Source: Anaerolineaceae bacterium
GTDB taxonomy: Bacteria; Chloroflexota; Anaerolineae; Aggregatilineales; Phototrophicaceae
Reading direction: 5' to 3'
Assembly (NCBI GenBank): GCA_016124855.1
Contig: WGMX01000020.1
Span: 1-64,000, forward strand
DNA length: 64,000 nt
The notes under the pieces are model-generated. The model was given only the letters and a program-made list of their open reading frames with translations. It had not been told where the DNA came from and made no database searches. The first letter of the stretch is position 1. The number at the start of each line of letters is the position of its first letter. A program made the translations under genes and the position numbers. This document shows, one piece after another, positions 1-8,298 of this stretch.

Positions 1-55
1 ACTGACACCTTCCCATCCCTTGCTTGTTTTCCGCACCCACTGATATAGTTTCCGT

Positions 56-111
56 CGGTTCATTTGGTCTCTCTTTCTGGCTTGGTAACCGAAAGTTTGC
101 CAAATGAACCG
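56..111. repeat. 12-bp perfect inverted repeat
   Basis: The arms CGGTTCATTTGG (56-67) and CCAAATGAACCG (100-111) are exact reverse complements separated by 32 nt. They could be an operator pair, a long-loop hairpin or an end of a decayed element. No coding sequence or target-site duplication nearby separates these options. Confidence 0.6.
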
Positions 112-348
112 TCCTTTTGTCTACTGTCGCCCCCTCAGCCAAAACACAGGGAGGGGCTTTAAAGACAGAACTACCCTACGAAATGAGCATTGTTATCATA
201 GAACAAAAGGGCTAATTGAGTCAATTTGAATTTGGTTTGAAAGTGGGTGAGGTGGGGTAGGAAAAGGTTTTGGCAAAGGAGAGATGATACAGTATGCTTA
301 ATTTATAATGATACTCTAATTGTTAGTTGTGAAAACCTCCCACAGAAC

Positions 349-391
349 CTCACCCCCTAGCCCCCTCTCCGTGTACAGCGAGGGGGAACCA
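349..391. repeat. Dispersed C-rich palindromic repeat (CTCACCCCCTAGCC type)
   Basis: The C-rich run is followed by a G-rich complementary arm (CCCCCTC ... GAGGGGG). Related sequences occur at 35901-35943, about 54735-54780 and, in shortened form, inside the TIR gene at 1705-1725. The family is repetitive, non-coding and probably mobile in small steps. Confidence 0.55.
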
Positions 392-457
392 AGCGAGGAT
401 TTGAGATTGGGACTAACAAACTAGCAATCACTGTAGTTATATGGGAATGAGGCGAGT

Positions 458-2920
458 ATGCCAGCGTTGGTTTTCCTGAGCCACAGCAGCAAAGATGACG
501 AGACGGTGACGCGGATTCATGATGCGATTGAGGCGGCAACTCATGAGGATGTGTGGGTTGACCACCGTGATTTGGTGGCTGGTGACCGCTGGCAGCCGAA
601 GATTGATGAGGCACTGGCGAAGTGTACTCATATGCTGGTGATTCTCTCGAAAGAGGCGGTGAAAAGCGCGGAAGTCGAGGCCGAGTGGCGGGATGGGCTG
701 CTGCGGGGTAAGGCGCTGCTGCCGGTGGTAATTGATGAGCTTGAACTGACAGCGATTCCCTCACGGCTGCGAACCATTCAGTCGGTGAATCTGGCAAAGG
801 ATTGGGACGGCGGGATTAAACAGTTAAGCGATGTGATCGGGCGGGCGCACAAGGGGACGAGCGCGGCGGGGGATTTCTTGCGCTGGCCTGTGACGGGGAT
901 GATTGACCGGATGTTGACCAGCATCCCGATCAGCGGGCGGGAACAAGATATTGAGACGGTGCAGCGCTATCTGAAGCAAGCACCGACCAGCATCCTCGGT
1001 GTAGGTGGGTTGGGCAAGAGCCGGTTGGCGGCGGAGATTGTTGTCCGGCAAAGTGAAGCTGATGGGGCGGTGTGGCATGTGTGCGGGGAATACTCGACAG
1101 CGGAAGATGTGTACGACCTGCTGCGAGAACATCTGGGACTGGAAGCTACTACAGCGACAAAAGAGATTTTGAAACGGCTGCGGCAGGAACATGTGCTGGT
1201 GGTGCTGGATAATGCCGAGTCGATTGGCGAAAAGGAAGCACGGCGCAAAGATTACATCCAACTGGTGAATGATCTGCACGCAACACAAGGAGTCGACGTG
1301 CTGCTGACCAGCCGGACAGCATGGGAGGACATCAAGGCGAGTAAGCAGCATCAACTGACCGAACCGGAGGCGGTGACGGCGGAAAAGATCGTCAAGGATA
1401 TGGCGGCCTTCTTCGAGATTAAGGGATACAAAACCGAGGATTATGCGGCAGAACTGGCGAAAGCCGCGCGTTACCATCCGCGTTTGATCGAGTGGGCAGT
1501 AGGGAAATTAAGGAAGTTCGAACCAGTCAAGGTGATCGGTGAACTAGGTGAGTTGAAAGGCAAAGATATACAGGCAATGCTGGATGCAATGATCCGACAG
1601 ACGGTGATGCAGATGACGGCTGAGGAAGGCGACAAACCGGAAGCGGCGCTGCGGCAGTTGGTGGTGTGCCGGGGTGGGTTTACGTATGAGGCGGCGGGGG
1701 CGATCCTCACCCCTAGCGTCTCTCTGTCGGATGCGGATGAATCGGGCGGGATTAATCCCGCCCCTACAGATATTGAGGGGCAATCTTGGGATGAGGACAC
1801 GCTGGATGAGGTATTGGATGCGCTGATGGGCTGGCAGTTTGTGCGGCTGGTCGTGACCGAAAGGGGACAAACGCGTTACACGATTGAACCGCTGGTGACA
1901 GCGGCGGTAACAGCGGATGAAAGCGCTTATCAAACCCATTTTGAATATTACCAAGCGTTAGCATGGCTACATGATGAAAAGCAGGATTATTTAGGATTAG
2001 CAGCAGAGGCGGATAATCTGGAGATGGCGTTTGAATGGGCGATGCAGGCGGGAGAGTATGAAAAGGCGTATTGGTTCACTAATGCAACCAGTTTTTTTCT
2101 AGCTAACAGGGGACACTTTGAACAGCGCAAAAATTGGCTTGAGCGAGTGGCGGAAAAATTACGTGACAGCGAGAACGAATTGTTGCTTGGAGCGGTTCAA
2201 AACAGTCTTGGTGTCTTATATCAAGAGCATCCCTTAGGGGATAAGAGTGAGAATCTGAAGCGAGCGGTGCAAGCCTACGAGGCAGTCTTACAACACTATA
2301 CACCGGAGGCTGCACCGCTCGATTATGCCACGATCCAGAACAATCTAGGGACTGCTTACAGCGAACTAGCGGAAGTTAGTGAGCGCGAGGCCAACCTGAA
2401 ACGGGCGGTGCAAGCCTACGAGGCGGCCTTACAACACTACACGCCGGAGGCTGCACCGCTGGATTATGCCATGACGCAGAGCAATCTGGGCACTGCCTAC
2501 CGCGATTTGGCTCAACTGAGTGAGAGCGAGGCCAACCTGAAGCGGGCGCTGGCAGCCTATCAGGCGGCACTGGTCTACGGCACACCGGAAGCTGCACCAC
2601 TGGATTATGCCACTACACAGAACAATCTGGGAATTGCTTACCGCAACCTGTCAGAGTTTGAGGATCAAGAAGCCAACCTGAAGCGGGCGCTGGCAGCCTA
2701 TCAGGCGGCACTGGTCTACCGCACACCGGAGGCTGCACCGCTGGCTTATGCCATGACACGGCGGAATTTGGGTAATGCCTATGAAGATTTGGAGGATTTG
2801 AAACAGGCCATTGCTTGTTGGCGAGAAGCTGAAGTTTATTATCGGCAAATGGGCGTGATTGATAACGCGAATTTGATGTTGAAGTGGATAGAAGAGGCGG
2901 AAGGACGGGAGCACACGTAG
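458..2920 (+). CDS. TIR - NB-ARC-like ATPase - TPR protein
   Basis: Residues 1-110 are a TIR domain (FLSHSSKDD near the start, candidate catalytic Glu76 in AEVEAEW). Residues about 160-400 are a STAND/NB-ARC-like NTPase with Walker A GVGGLGKS (Lys187) and Walker B VLVVLDN (Asp251). The C-terminus is TPR-like, with four nearly identical 47-residue units from residue 599. TIR-STAND-TPR proteins are typically ligand-sensing switches, and many prokaryotic TIR domains cleave NAD, so a defence or signalling role is inferred. The start is preceded by GAGGCGAG. Residues about 416-437 are encoded by two palindromic repeats that appear inserted in frame. The last codons and the stop lie in a third palindrome, so the present C-terminus may be repeat-derived. 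Confidence 0.85.
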   Translation: MPALVFLSHSSKDDETVTRIHDAIEAATHEDVWVDHRDLVAGDRWQPKIDEALAKCTHMLVILSKEAVKSAEVEAEWRDGLLRGKALLPVVIDELELTAIPSRLRTIQSVNLAKDWDGGIKQLSDVIGRAHKGTSAAGDFLRWPVTGMIDRMLTSIPISGREQDIETVQRYLKQAPTSILGVGGLGKSRLAAEIVVRQSEADGAVWHVCGEYSTAEDVYDLLREHLGLEATTATKEILKRLRQEHVLVVLDNAESIGEKEARRKDYIQLVNDLHATQGVDVLLTSRTAWEDIKASKQHQLTEPEAVTAEKIVKDMAAFFEIKGYKTEDYAAELAKAARYHPRLIEWAVGKLRKFEPVKVIGELGELKGKDIQAMLDAMIRQTVMQMTAEEGDKPEAALRQLVVCRGGFTYEAAGAILTPSVSLSDADESGGINPAPTDIEGQSWDEDTLDEVLDALMGWQFVRLVVTERGQTRYTIEPLVTAAVTADESAYQTHFEYYQALAWLHDEKQDYLGLAAEADNLEMAFEWAMQAGEYEKAYWFTNATSFFLANRGHFEQRKNWLERVAEKLRDSENELLLGAVQNSLGVLYQEHPLGDKSENLKRAVQAYEAVLQHYTPEAAPLDYATIQNNLGTAYSELAEVSEREANLKRAVQAYEAALQHYTPEAAPLDYAMTQSNLGTAYRDLAQLSESEANLKRALAAYQAALVYGTPEAAPLDYATTQNNLGIAYRNLSEFEDQEANLKRALAAYQAALVYRTPEAAPLAYAMTRRNLGNAYEDLEDLKQAIACWREAEVYYRQMGVIDNANLMLKWIEEAEGREHT
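1705..1769 (+). repeat. Two palindromic repeats inside the TIR-NB-TPR reading frame
   Basis: Positions 1705-1725 resemble the C-rich dispersed repeat (CCTCACCCCTAGC). Positions 1744-1763 are a perfect 20-nt palindrome (GGGCGGGATT and its complement) followed by CCTACAG, the tail typical of the CCCTAC hairpins found between genes in this window. Both are read through in frame, giving a Ser/Asp/Pro-rich loop in the NTPase-TPR connecting region. Confidence 0.6.
2252..2815 (+). repeat. Four tandem 141-bp units encoding TPR-like repeats
   Basis: Units begin at 2252, 2393, 2534 and 2675, each encoding 47 residues starting NLKRA and containing TPEAAPL and NLG.AY. The spacing is exactly 141 nt. Units 1-2 and 3-4 are most alike, which suggests recent internal duplication and possible copy-number variation. 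Confidence 0.85.
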
Positions 2921-2932
2921 GTGCTCCCCTAC
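2907..2932. terminator. CCCTAC-tailed hairpin overlapping the TIR gene stop
   Basis: GGGAGCAC (2907-2914) pairs perfectly with GTGCTCCC (2921-2928), and the TAG stop (2918-2920) lies in the loop. The same hairpin with one loop change occurs at 35984-36010. There is no T-tract, so terminator function is uncertain, but its repeat identity is clear. Confidence 0.55.
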
Positions 2933-2960
2933 AAAATACATTCACACGGCTAACCCAGGT

Positions 2961-3137
2961 TTTGGTGGCGAGCATGACCTCGGTGGATTTGATGACGACG
3001 AGGATGGATTGACCGACTTGGAGGTTGAGGCGCTGGACGGATGAGGTGGTGATGACGGAGACGAGTTCCTGTCCATCACCGAGGGTGACGATAGATTTGA
3101 TCGTGACTTTGAGTTGGTTACGGGCGCTGAGTGTCGT
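2961..3137 (-). pseudogene. Mop/TOBE (molybdopterin/molybdate-binding) domain fragment
   Basis: The minus strand encodes LSARNQLKVTIKSI, then a central SVQRLNLQVGQ and VVIKSTEVMLATK, a full match by eye to the roughly 65-residue Mop/TOBE fold that binds molybdate. The expected ATG is ACG (3135-3137) with AAGGA upstream. The usual stop is missing: the frame runs on antisense into the TIR gene to about 2613. It looks like a gene that lost its start codon and natural end, although rare ACG initiation cannot be excluded. Confidence 0.55.
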
Positions 3138-3175
3138 TTGAGAGTTTCCTTCGTTAAATCCTACTTGAGTTTATT

Positions 3176-3583
3176 TTAGTCGTCGCGGAGTTTGGTAATG
3201 TAGGTATATATTTCATCAGCGACTTTATCAACATCCTCAAGAGCAACGACTTTTCCCTCTTTGATTGTAGGTACTTCGAGTATTTCACTGGTGTTCTTAG
3301 TAAGCACATTTATAACATATGCAGTCCCATTGTAATATAAATCAACTTCGCATTTCTCAACCGGAAACCATCTCAAACTCATTAATGACATCATCGGAAC
3401 CAGTTTTACAAGTTGAGGATGTTCACGTAGTTTCGAGACAACATCAACTAATGCTTGTGAAGCTAGGAGGTATTGATTTCGTCGTTCAGATGAAAGATTT
3501 ACATTCTCAATATTTGCCCAATTTCCAAGTCCTTCGCATCTTTTAACAATATATTCCCACGTGAAATCTGGAAAGATTTTCAT
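3176..3583 (-). CDS. Hypothetical protein, 135 aa, downstream of aminotransferase
   Basis: No family is recognised. The protein starts MKIFPDF and is soluble and charged. A central hydrophobic stretch (LVKLVPMMSLMSLRW) precedes a beta-rich part (EVDLYYNGTAYVINV) and a C-terminal helix ending in TYITKLRDD. The ATG at 3583 lies 4 nt after the aminotransferase stop on the same strand, so the two are probably co-transcribed and translationally coupled. An upstream in-frame extension exists but would run antisense-like through the aminotransferase, so it was discarded. The sequence is more AT-rich than its neighbour. Confidence 0.6.
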   Translation of the reverse strand: MKIFPDFTWEYIVKRCEGLGNWANIENVNLSSERRNQYLLASQALVDVVSKLREHPQLVKLVPMMSLMSLRWFPVEKCEVDLYYNGTAYVINVLTKNTSEILEVPTIKEGKVVALEDVDKVADEIYTYITKLRDD

Positions 3584-3587
3584 TTTG

Positions 3588-4697
3588 TTAGTCTTTGGCG
3601 GCGTTGAGGGCTTGGGTGATGTTGAGCAGGCCATGCGCCAGTTCCTCTTTGGGAGGCCAGCCGAAGCCAACCCGCATATGAGCGCGGTCGGATTCGAACC
3701 AGTGACCGGGGCCGGTGAAGGTTTTATAGACGGTGTTGAGCAGCTTATAGAACTTCTCGACATCCACGCCGGAATCCGGTTTGATGCGCGGGAAGCAGAC
3801 ACATCCACCTTGGGGTTCAACCCATTCAAAGTCGGTTTGTTCAGCCATCCACGTTTTGACGATGGCAAAGTTGGTGTTGATGTGACTGCGGATTCGGGTG
3901 AGATGTTCGGCTTTGCGAAGCAGAAATTGGTAGGCGATTTCTTCATCCACGACCGAGTTGGAGATGAAAATTTGCTCTTTGGCGGCGAGAAAAGTTTCCA
4001 TCAAGGATTTATCACGGCAGATGAGCCAACCCATGCGGATGCCGGGGAGTCCATAGGTTTTGGAGAGCGAGGACACGCTGATGACATTGGGTGAGAAGGC
4101 GGCGGCAGGCGGCAGGACTTTACCAAAGCTCATCTCACGATAGGTTTCATCAAAGAGCAGTTTACAGCCTTTGGCTTCAATGGCGGTGATGAGGCGGGTC
4201 AGATCGGCTTCGGTGATCATGCTGCCAGTGGGATTATGTGGGCAGGTCAGGCTGACGAGTTTGGTCTGAGGTGTGATGCGGCTGATGATGTCATCGACAT
4301 TGATGCGAAAGCCATCCTCAAACTTCATCTGGTAGAAATCCATTTCGCAGCCCATTTGGCGCGGCGTTTCGATGTTGGTGGCGTAATTGGGGAAGGCGAC
4401 GAGCAGACGATCACCGGATTGCAGCAGAGAGGTCGATACAATGAACAAGGCGGCTGCCGCGCCGACGGTGAGCAGGATGTCGTCAGGTTGCAGGTTGGGA
4501 TGCTCATCAGCGATGAGTTTACGCAGTTCGGGCTTGCCGTAGTGGTCGCCATACATGAGGACGAGGCCATCCAACTTGATGTCGAGGTCGGTGATGAGGC
4601 CATCGGTGACAGAACTTTCGGCAAGATTGCAGTCGATGTTGCCGTATCCAAACTGCTCAGGCGATTCAATTTCGATGGGCATCCGGCGGTAGCGCAT
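3588..4697 (-). CDS. PLP-dependent class I/II aminotransferase
   Basis: A fold-type I PLP enzyme of about 370 residues. Diagnostic sites are CPHNPTG (substrate/PLP Asn), LLFDETY (Asp pairing with the pyridine N), SSLSKTYG (Schiff-base Lys) and RVGFGW (carboxylate-binding Arg). It should transfer amino groups between an amino acid and a 2-oxo acid in the cytoplasm; the substrate cannot be named. The ATG at 4697 is chosen because AAAGGAAACCCTC precedes it; a 22-residue upstream extension lacks such a site. The 135-aa gene follows 4 nt downstream. It is divergent from the cellobiose phosphorylase gene, so the intervening 228 bp holds both promoters. Confidence 0.85.
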   Translation of the reverse strand: MRYRRMPIEIESPEQFGYGNIDCNLAESSVTDGLITDLDIKLDGLVLMYGDHYGKPELRKLIADEHPNLQPDDILLTVGAAAALFIVSTSLLQSGDRLLVAFPNYATNIETPRQMGCEMDFYQMKFEDGFRINVDDIISRITPQTKLVSLTCPHNPTGSMITEADLTRLITAIEAKGCKLLFDETYREMSFGKVLPPAAAFSPNVISVSSLSKTYGLPGIRMGWLICRDKSLMETFLAAKEQIFISNSVVDEEIAYQFLLRKAEHLTRIRSHINTNFAIVKTWMAEQTDFEWVEPQGGCVCFPRIKPDSGVDVEKFYKLLNTVYKTFTGPGHWFESDRAHMRVGFGWPPKEELAHGLLNITQALNAAKD

Positions 4698-4840
4698 GAG
4701 GGTTTCCTTTGGTGGATGACGATTATGGCGGTGATTGTACTGATTGAAGCGCCATGCTGCCAAGAATGCCGAGAGATAGGCATTGCGGTAGGGTTAGTTA
4801 CATTTGTGCATATTTTCTGATGTGCTTGCTCCTTACGTCA

Positions 4841-4896
4841 TTGACAGCATTATGAACAGGAGTCATCATTAATTTCTGGGAGCGTTCCCAGAAATT
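4841..4896 (+). promoter_or_regulatory. Promoter with LacI/CelR-type operator for cellobiose phosphorylase
   Basis: TTGACA (4841-4846) is a consensus -35; a -10 would fall near 4864-4872 but is poor. Immediately downstream is a perfect palindrome, AATTTCTGGGA (4871-4881) and TCCCAGAAATT (4886-4896), with core TGGGAGCGTTCCCA (4877-4890). The core differs by one base from TGGGAGCGCTCCCA, the operator known for CelR/CebR, LacI-family repressors induced by cellobiose in actinobacteria. Its position around the expected start site fits repression. Confidence 0.75.
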
Positions 4897-4925
4897 TTAT
4901 AAATCTCTAAAAGGACTTTACCAAA

Positions 4926-7361
4926 ATGAGTTTTGGATATTTTGATGATGCGCAGCGTGAATACGTTATCACGCAACCGGATACGCCACTGCCGTGGCTA
5001 AACTATCTCGGCAATGAAGCTTACTTCGGCATTATTTCGAATACTGCGGGTGGTTATTCCTTTTATCGGGATGCACGGCTGCGACGTTTGACGCGCTACC
5101 GTTATAACAACGCGCCGCGCGATATTGGCGGACGGTATTTGTATCTACGCGATAACGCCGACGGAGACTATTGGTCGCCAACGTGGCAGCCGACCCAAAC
5201 CGAATTGCAGGACTACAACTGCCGTCATGGGATGGGTTACACGACGATACAATCCACTTATAAGAATGTGACGGCACAGGTGCGCTACTTCGTGCCACAG
5301 GGTGCGAACCTCGAAGTGTGGCAGGTCAAGGTGACGAATAACCGCAGCGCGGCGGCTGATTTGTCGTTGTTTTCGTTTGTGGAGTTCTGCTTGTGGGACG
5401 CCAACGATGACATGACTAACTTCCAGCGGAACTTCAGCATCGGTGAAGTGGAAATTAAGGACGGTGTGATTTATCACAAGACAGAATACCGCGAACGGCG
5501 TGACCATTTCGCTTATTTCGCCTGCTCCGAACCGCTGGCGGGTTATGATACGTCGCGCGATGAATTTTTGGGGGCGTATCGCGGCTCAGACCGACCCAAA
5601 GTTGTGGAACAAGGTGAGTCGAACAATTCGGTGGCACATGGTTGGGCACCGATTGGATCGCATCATGTCAAGCTGGCGCTGGCGGCGGGCGAAACGCGCG
5701 AAATCAACTTCATTCTGGGCTATCAAGAAAACCCGCGTGATGACAAATGGGAGTCGCAGCATGTCATCAATAAGAAACGTGCCGAGCCAATCATCGCCCA
5801 TTATCTGCAAACAGCGAACATCAACAGCGCTTTTGATGCCCTACGAAATTATTGGGACGGGCTGCTGGGTATTTTGCAGGTGGATACGCCTGATATTCAC
5901 ACCAACCGGATGGTTAACATTTGGAATGCGTATCAATGTATGGTGACGTTCAATATGTCACGCTCGGCATCCGGCTTTGAATCGGGCATCGGGCGCGGCA
6001 TGGGTTTCCGCGATTCGACACAAGACCTGCTGGGATTCGTGCATATGATTCCGCAGCGGGCGCGCGAACGCATCATGGATATTGCGGCGACCCAGTTCGA
6101 AAATGGCGGCGCGTATCATCAATATCAACCGCTGACTAAACGCGGCAACAACGCGGTGGGCAGCAATTTTAACGATGATCCGCTGTGGCTGGTGCTGGGT
6201 GTATCGGCATACATCAAAGAGAGCGGTGATTGGGGCATTCTGGATGAACCCGCGCCGTTTGATAACCAAGCGGGTACGGAACAGCCGTTGTATGAACACA
6301 TGCGGCGGAGCATCCAATATACGCTGGATCGTCTCGGCTCACACGGGCTGCCTTTGATTGGACGCGCTGATTGGAACGACTGTTTAAATCTGAACACCTT
6401 TTCCGACGAACCGGGTGAATCCTTCCAGACGACGACCAATAAAGATGGCAAAATCGCTGAGTCAGTGTTTATCGCCGGCTTATTCGGGCTGGCGGCACTC
6501 GAAATGGCAGATGTAGCTGAAGCGCGTGGACTAGGAGAGGAAGCCCAACGCTACCGTGAGGAAGCCGCCAAGATGGATGACGTGGTAAAGGCCAACGGTT
6601 GGGACGGCGATTGGTTCCTGCGGGCTTACAACCACTTCGGTGAAAAAGTAGGATCGAAGGAATGTGAAGAAGGGAAAATCTTCATCGAGCCACAGGGCAT
6701 TTGCATCATGGCGGGAATGGGTGTCCACGACGGGCGGGCCAAGCAAGCACTGGCATCGGTCGAAAAATATCTGGCAACGCCGCACGGCATTATCCTTCAG
6801 CAGCCTGCCTATTCGAATTATCATCTGGAGTTAGGCGAAATCTCGTCGTATCCACCGGGATATAAAGAGAACGCTGGTATTTTCTGCCATACTAATCCAT
6901 GGATTATGATTGCTGAGGCGATTGTCGGCTCCGGCGATAAAGCGCACGACTATTACAGCCGCATCAACCCGTCGGCACGGGAAGGAATCAGCGACGTTCA
7001 CCGCTGTGAACCGTATGTCTATGCCCAGATGATCGCGGGGCGAGACGCGGCGACACATGGCGAAGCGAAGAACTCGTGGCTAACCGGTACGGCGGCGTGG
7101 AATTATGTGGCGATTACCCAGTGGATTCTGGGTATTCGTCCGATGCTGAACGGCTTAGAGATCGCGCCGGTTGTGCCAGCGAGTTGGACAGGATTCAGCG
7201 TTACACGGCAGTATCGTGGTGTGACGTACCATATTCATGTTAAGCGTGATGGTACAGGTAACAGCGTCAGTATAACGGTTGATGGCGCACCGGTCGCGGG
7301 CAGTGTCCTGCCGTTGGTTGAGGGCAAGGCATCATGTGATGTCGAGGTTGTGCTGCGGTAA
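4926..7361 (+). CDS. cbp: Cellobiose phosphorylase (GH94)
   Basis: This 811-residue protein has the length of characterised cellobiose phosphorylases. It starts MSFGYFDDAQREYVI, carries the N-terminal beta-sandwich (LPWLNYLGN, GGYSFYRDARLRR) and the (alpha/alpha)6 barrel. Its signatures include FRDSTQDLLG and the catalytic-acid motif ADWNDCLN with Asp485. The enzyme phosphorolyses cytoplasmic cellobiose to glucose 1-phosphate and glucose, saving ATP. A closely related GH94 specificity such as cellodextrin or laminaribiose cannot be excluded, but length and motifs favour cellobiose, as does the CelR-type operator upstream. AAAAGGA precedes the ATG. No transporter or LacI regulator is adjacent. 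Confidence 0.92.
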   Translation: MSFGYFDDAQREYVITQPDTPLPWLNYLGNEAYFGIISNTAGGYSFYRDARLRRLTRYRYNNAPRDIGGRYLYLRDNADGDYWSPTWQPTQTELQDYNCRHGMGYTTIQSTYKNVTAQVRYFVPQGANLEVWQVKVTNNRSAAADLSLFSFVEFCLWDANDDMTNFQRNFSIGEVEIKDGVIYHKTEYRERRDHFAYFACSEPLAGYDTSRDEFLGAYRGSDRPKVVEQGESNNSVAHGWAPIGSHHVKLALAAGETREINFILGYQENPRDDKWESQHVINKKRAEPIIAHYLQTANINSAFDALRNYWDGLLGILQVDTPDIHTNRMVNIWNAYQCMVTFNMSRSASGFESGIGRGMGFRDSTQDLLGFVHMIPQRARERIMDIAATQFENGGAYHQYQPLTKRGNNAVGSNFNDDPLWLVLGVSAYIKESGDWGILDEPAPFDNQAGTEQPLYEHMRRSIQYTLDRLGSHGLPLIGRADWNDCLNLNTFSDEPGESFQTTTNKDGKIAESVFIAGLFGLAALEMADVAEARGLGEEAQRYREEAAKMDDVVKANGWDGDWFLRAYNHFGEKVGSKECEEGKIFIEPQGICIMAGMGVHDGRAKQALASVEKYLATPHGIILQQPAYSNYHLELGEISSYPPGYKENAGIFCHTNPWIMIAEAIVGSGDKAHDYYSRINPSAREGISDVHRCEPYVYAQMIAGRDAATHGEAKNSWLTGTAAWNYVAITQWILGIRPMLNGLEIAPVVPASWTGFSVTRQYRGVTYHIHVKRDGTGNSVSITVDGAPVAGSVLPLVEGKASCDVEVVLR

Positions 7362-7380
7362 GTAACCCGTTTCAAAATGT

Positions 7381-7407
7381 GGAGGGAAAGGACAGCCCTT
7401 TCCCTCC
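7381..7407. terminator. 11-bp perfect hairpin after cellobiose phosphorylase
   Basis: GGAGGGAAAGG (7381-7391) pairs with CCTTTCCCTCC (7397-7407) across a 5-nt loop, 20 nt after the stop. It resembles the other GGA-rich dispersed hairpins of the window. A T-tract is absent, so it may act as a 3' stabiliser or weak terminator. Confidence 0.55.
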
Positions 7408-7516
7408 AGTTAAACCGCAGTGCGATAAATCCTCAGTTCAACATGATCGCCCAATTAGCGGGATGTAAAGTGAGCTCGGTTTCAATAATGGCGACCAATT
7501 CATCGCGGAGTCATGC

Positions 7517-8153
7517 ATGAACGAAGCCACTCAAACGCACCCATCGTATATCAAACGAATCATCAACATCGCAACGCTCATTTACCTGATTGTGATGGGG
7601 ATTTATCCGGTACTGCGATTGGTGGTTGGTGATGGGGGATGTGCGGCTGTCGCTGATTAACAACTTTGCTTTTTATCTGTTTATTCCACTGCCGGTGCTG
7701 CTGGCGGCAATGATTTGGATTGGCCCGCACTTCACTCCCAAGCCGATTGTATCGGCAAGTGATGAGAAAAGCATCCGTGTTTTGCAGCGAATACGTGGGC
7801 GCATAATGCTCAACCGGATTTATTGATCGCACAACTTCGTGAATCAGGCGCGGATATTTTGTGTTAGTAAGAAATAACGCCTGAACTCGCAGCCGAACAA
7901 CTGCCGCGTTTGAAAGATTTGTATCCATATGAGGCGTTTCAGAAAGATGCGAATCGCAAGGGTGATAATTTTACTTTGTCGCGGTATCCGATTGTGAGCA
8001 GCGAGTACATTGTCTGCCCCTGTGGATGCCCCGGTAATTCCAATTGATTACATCTGGCATAGCGATGGTCTGCGGACGATACGGGCGTGGCAAGGTGAGG
8101 AAACCGGCTCCGATCATTTGCCACTGTTGGCAGATTTGGCGCTTGAGGGATAA
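7517..8153 (+). pseudogene. Broken endonuclease/exonuclease/phosphatase family membrane protein
   Basis: The ATG at 7517 opens a frame with a transmembrane helix (IATLIYLIVMGIYPVL). After a frameshift near 7630 a second helix follows (FAFYLFIPLPVLLAAMIW), then, in other frames, LLIAQLRESGADIL, TPELAAEQLPRL, FTLSRYPIVSS and finally IDYIWHSDGL ... GSDHLPLLADL before TAA at 8151-8153. The SDH and DYIW motifs are those of the EEP superfamily, here with N-terminal membrane helices. At least three frame breaks, and loss of the middle (no intact N-x-H or GDFN motifs), mark it as dead. Confidence 0.65.
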
Positions 8154-8298
8154 TGAGAGGATCAAAATGCGGAGTTGAACGCCGCCTGATACAATATCCT
8201 CATCGACAATTACTCAAATTTAAAATATGCACAACTTCATTTCACATACCCAAACTGATACATCCGACCGTGCTAAAGGACAACCATTTAAAGGTCGA

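Larger units (their letters stand above)
1..457. other. Intergenic region with palindromes upstream of the TIR gene
   Basis: No convincing gene is seen. It holds a 12-bp perfect inverted repeat (56-67 and 100-111), a C-rich/G-rich hairpin at about 130-160 followed by CTTTAAA, a TATAAT-like hexamer near 304-309 without a clear -35, and a C-rich dispersed repeat at 349-391. The last two probably form the leader of the TIR gene that starts at 458. Confidence 0.6.

Noticed and set aside
2252-2815. Regular 141-bp direct repeats considered as a CRISPR-like array
   Set aside because: Units are contiguous, coding and without unique spacers; they encode TPR repeats.
3680-3710. GGATTCGAACC, similar to a tRNA T-arm
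   Set aside because: It is the antisense of codons for HWFESDRAH in the aminotransferase, and no cloverleaf can be formed around it.
3561-4820. Plus-strand frames opposite the aminotransferase gene (3561-4094, 4236-4820)
   Set aside because: The minus-strand frame has complete PLP-enzyme motifs; these have none.
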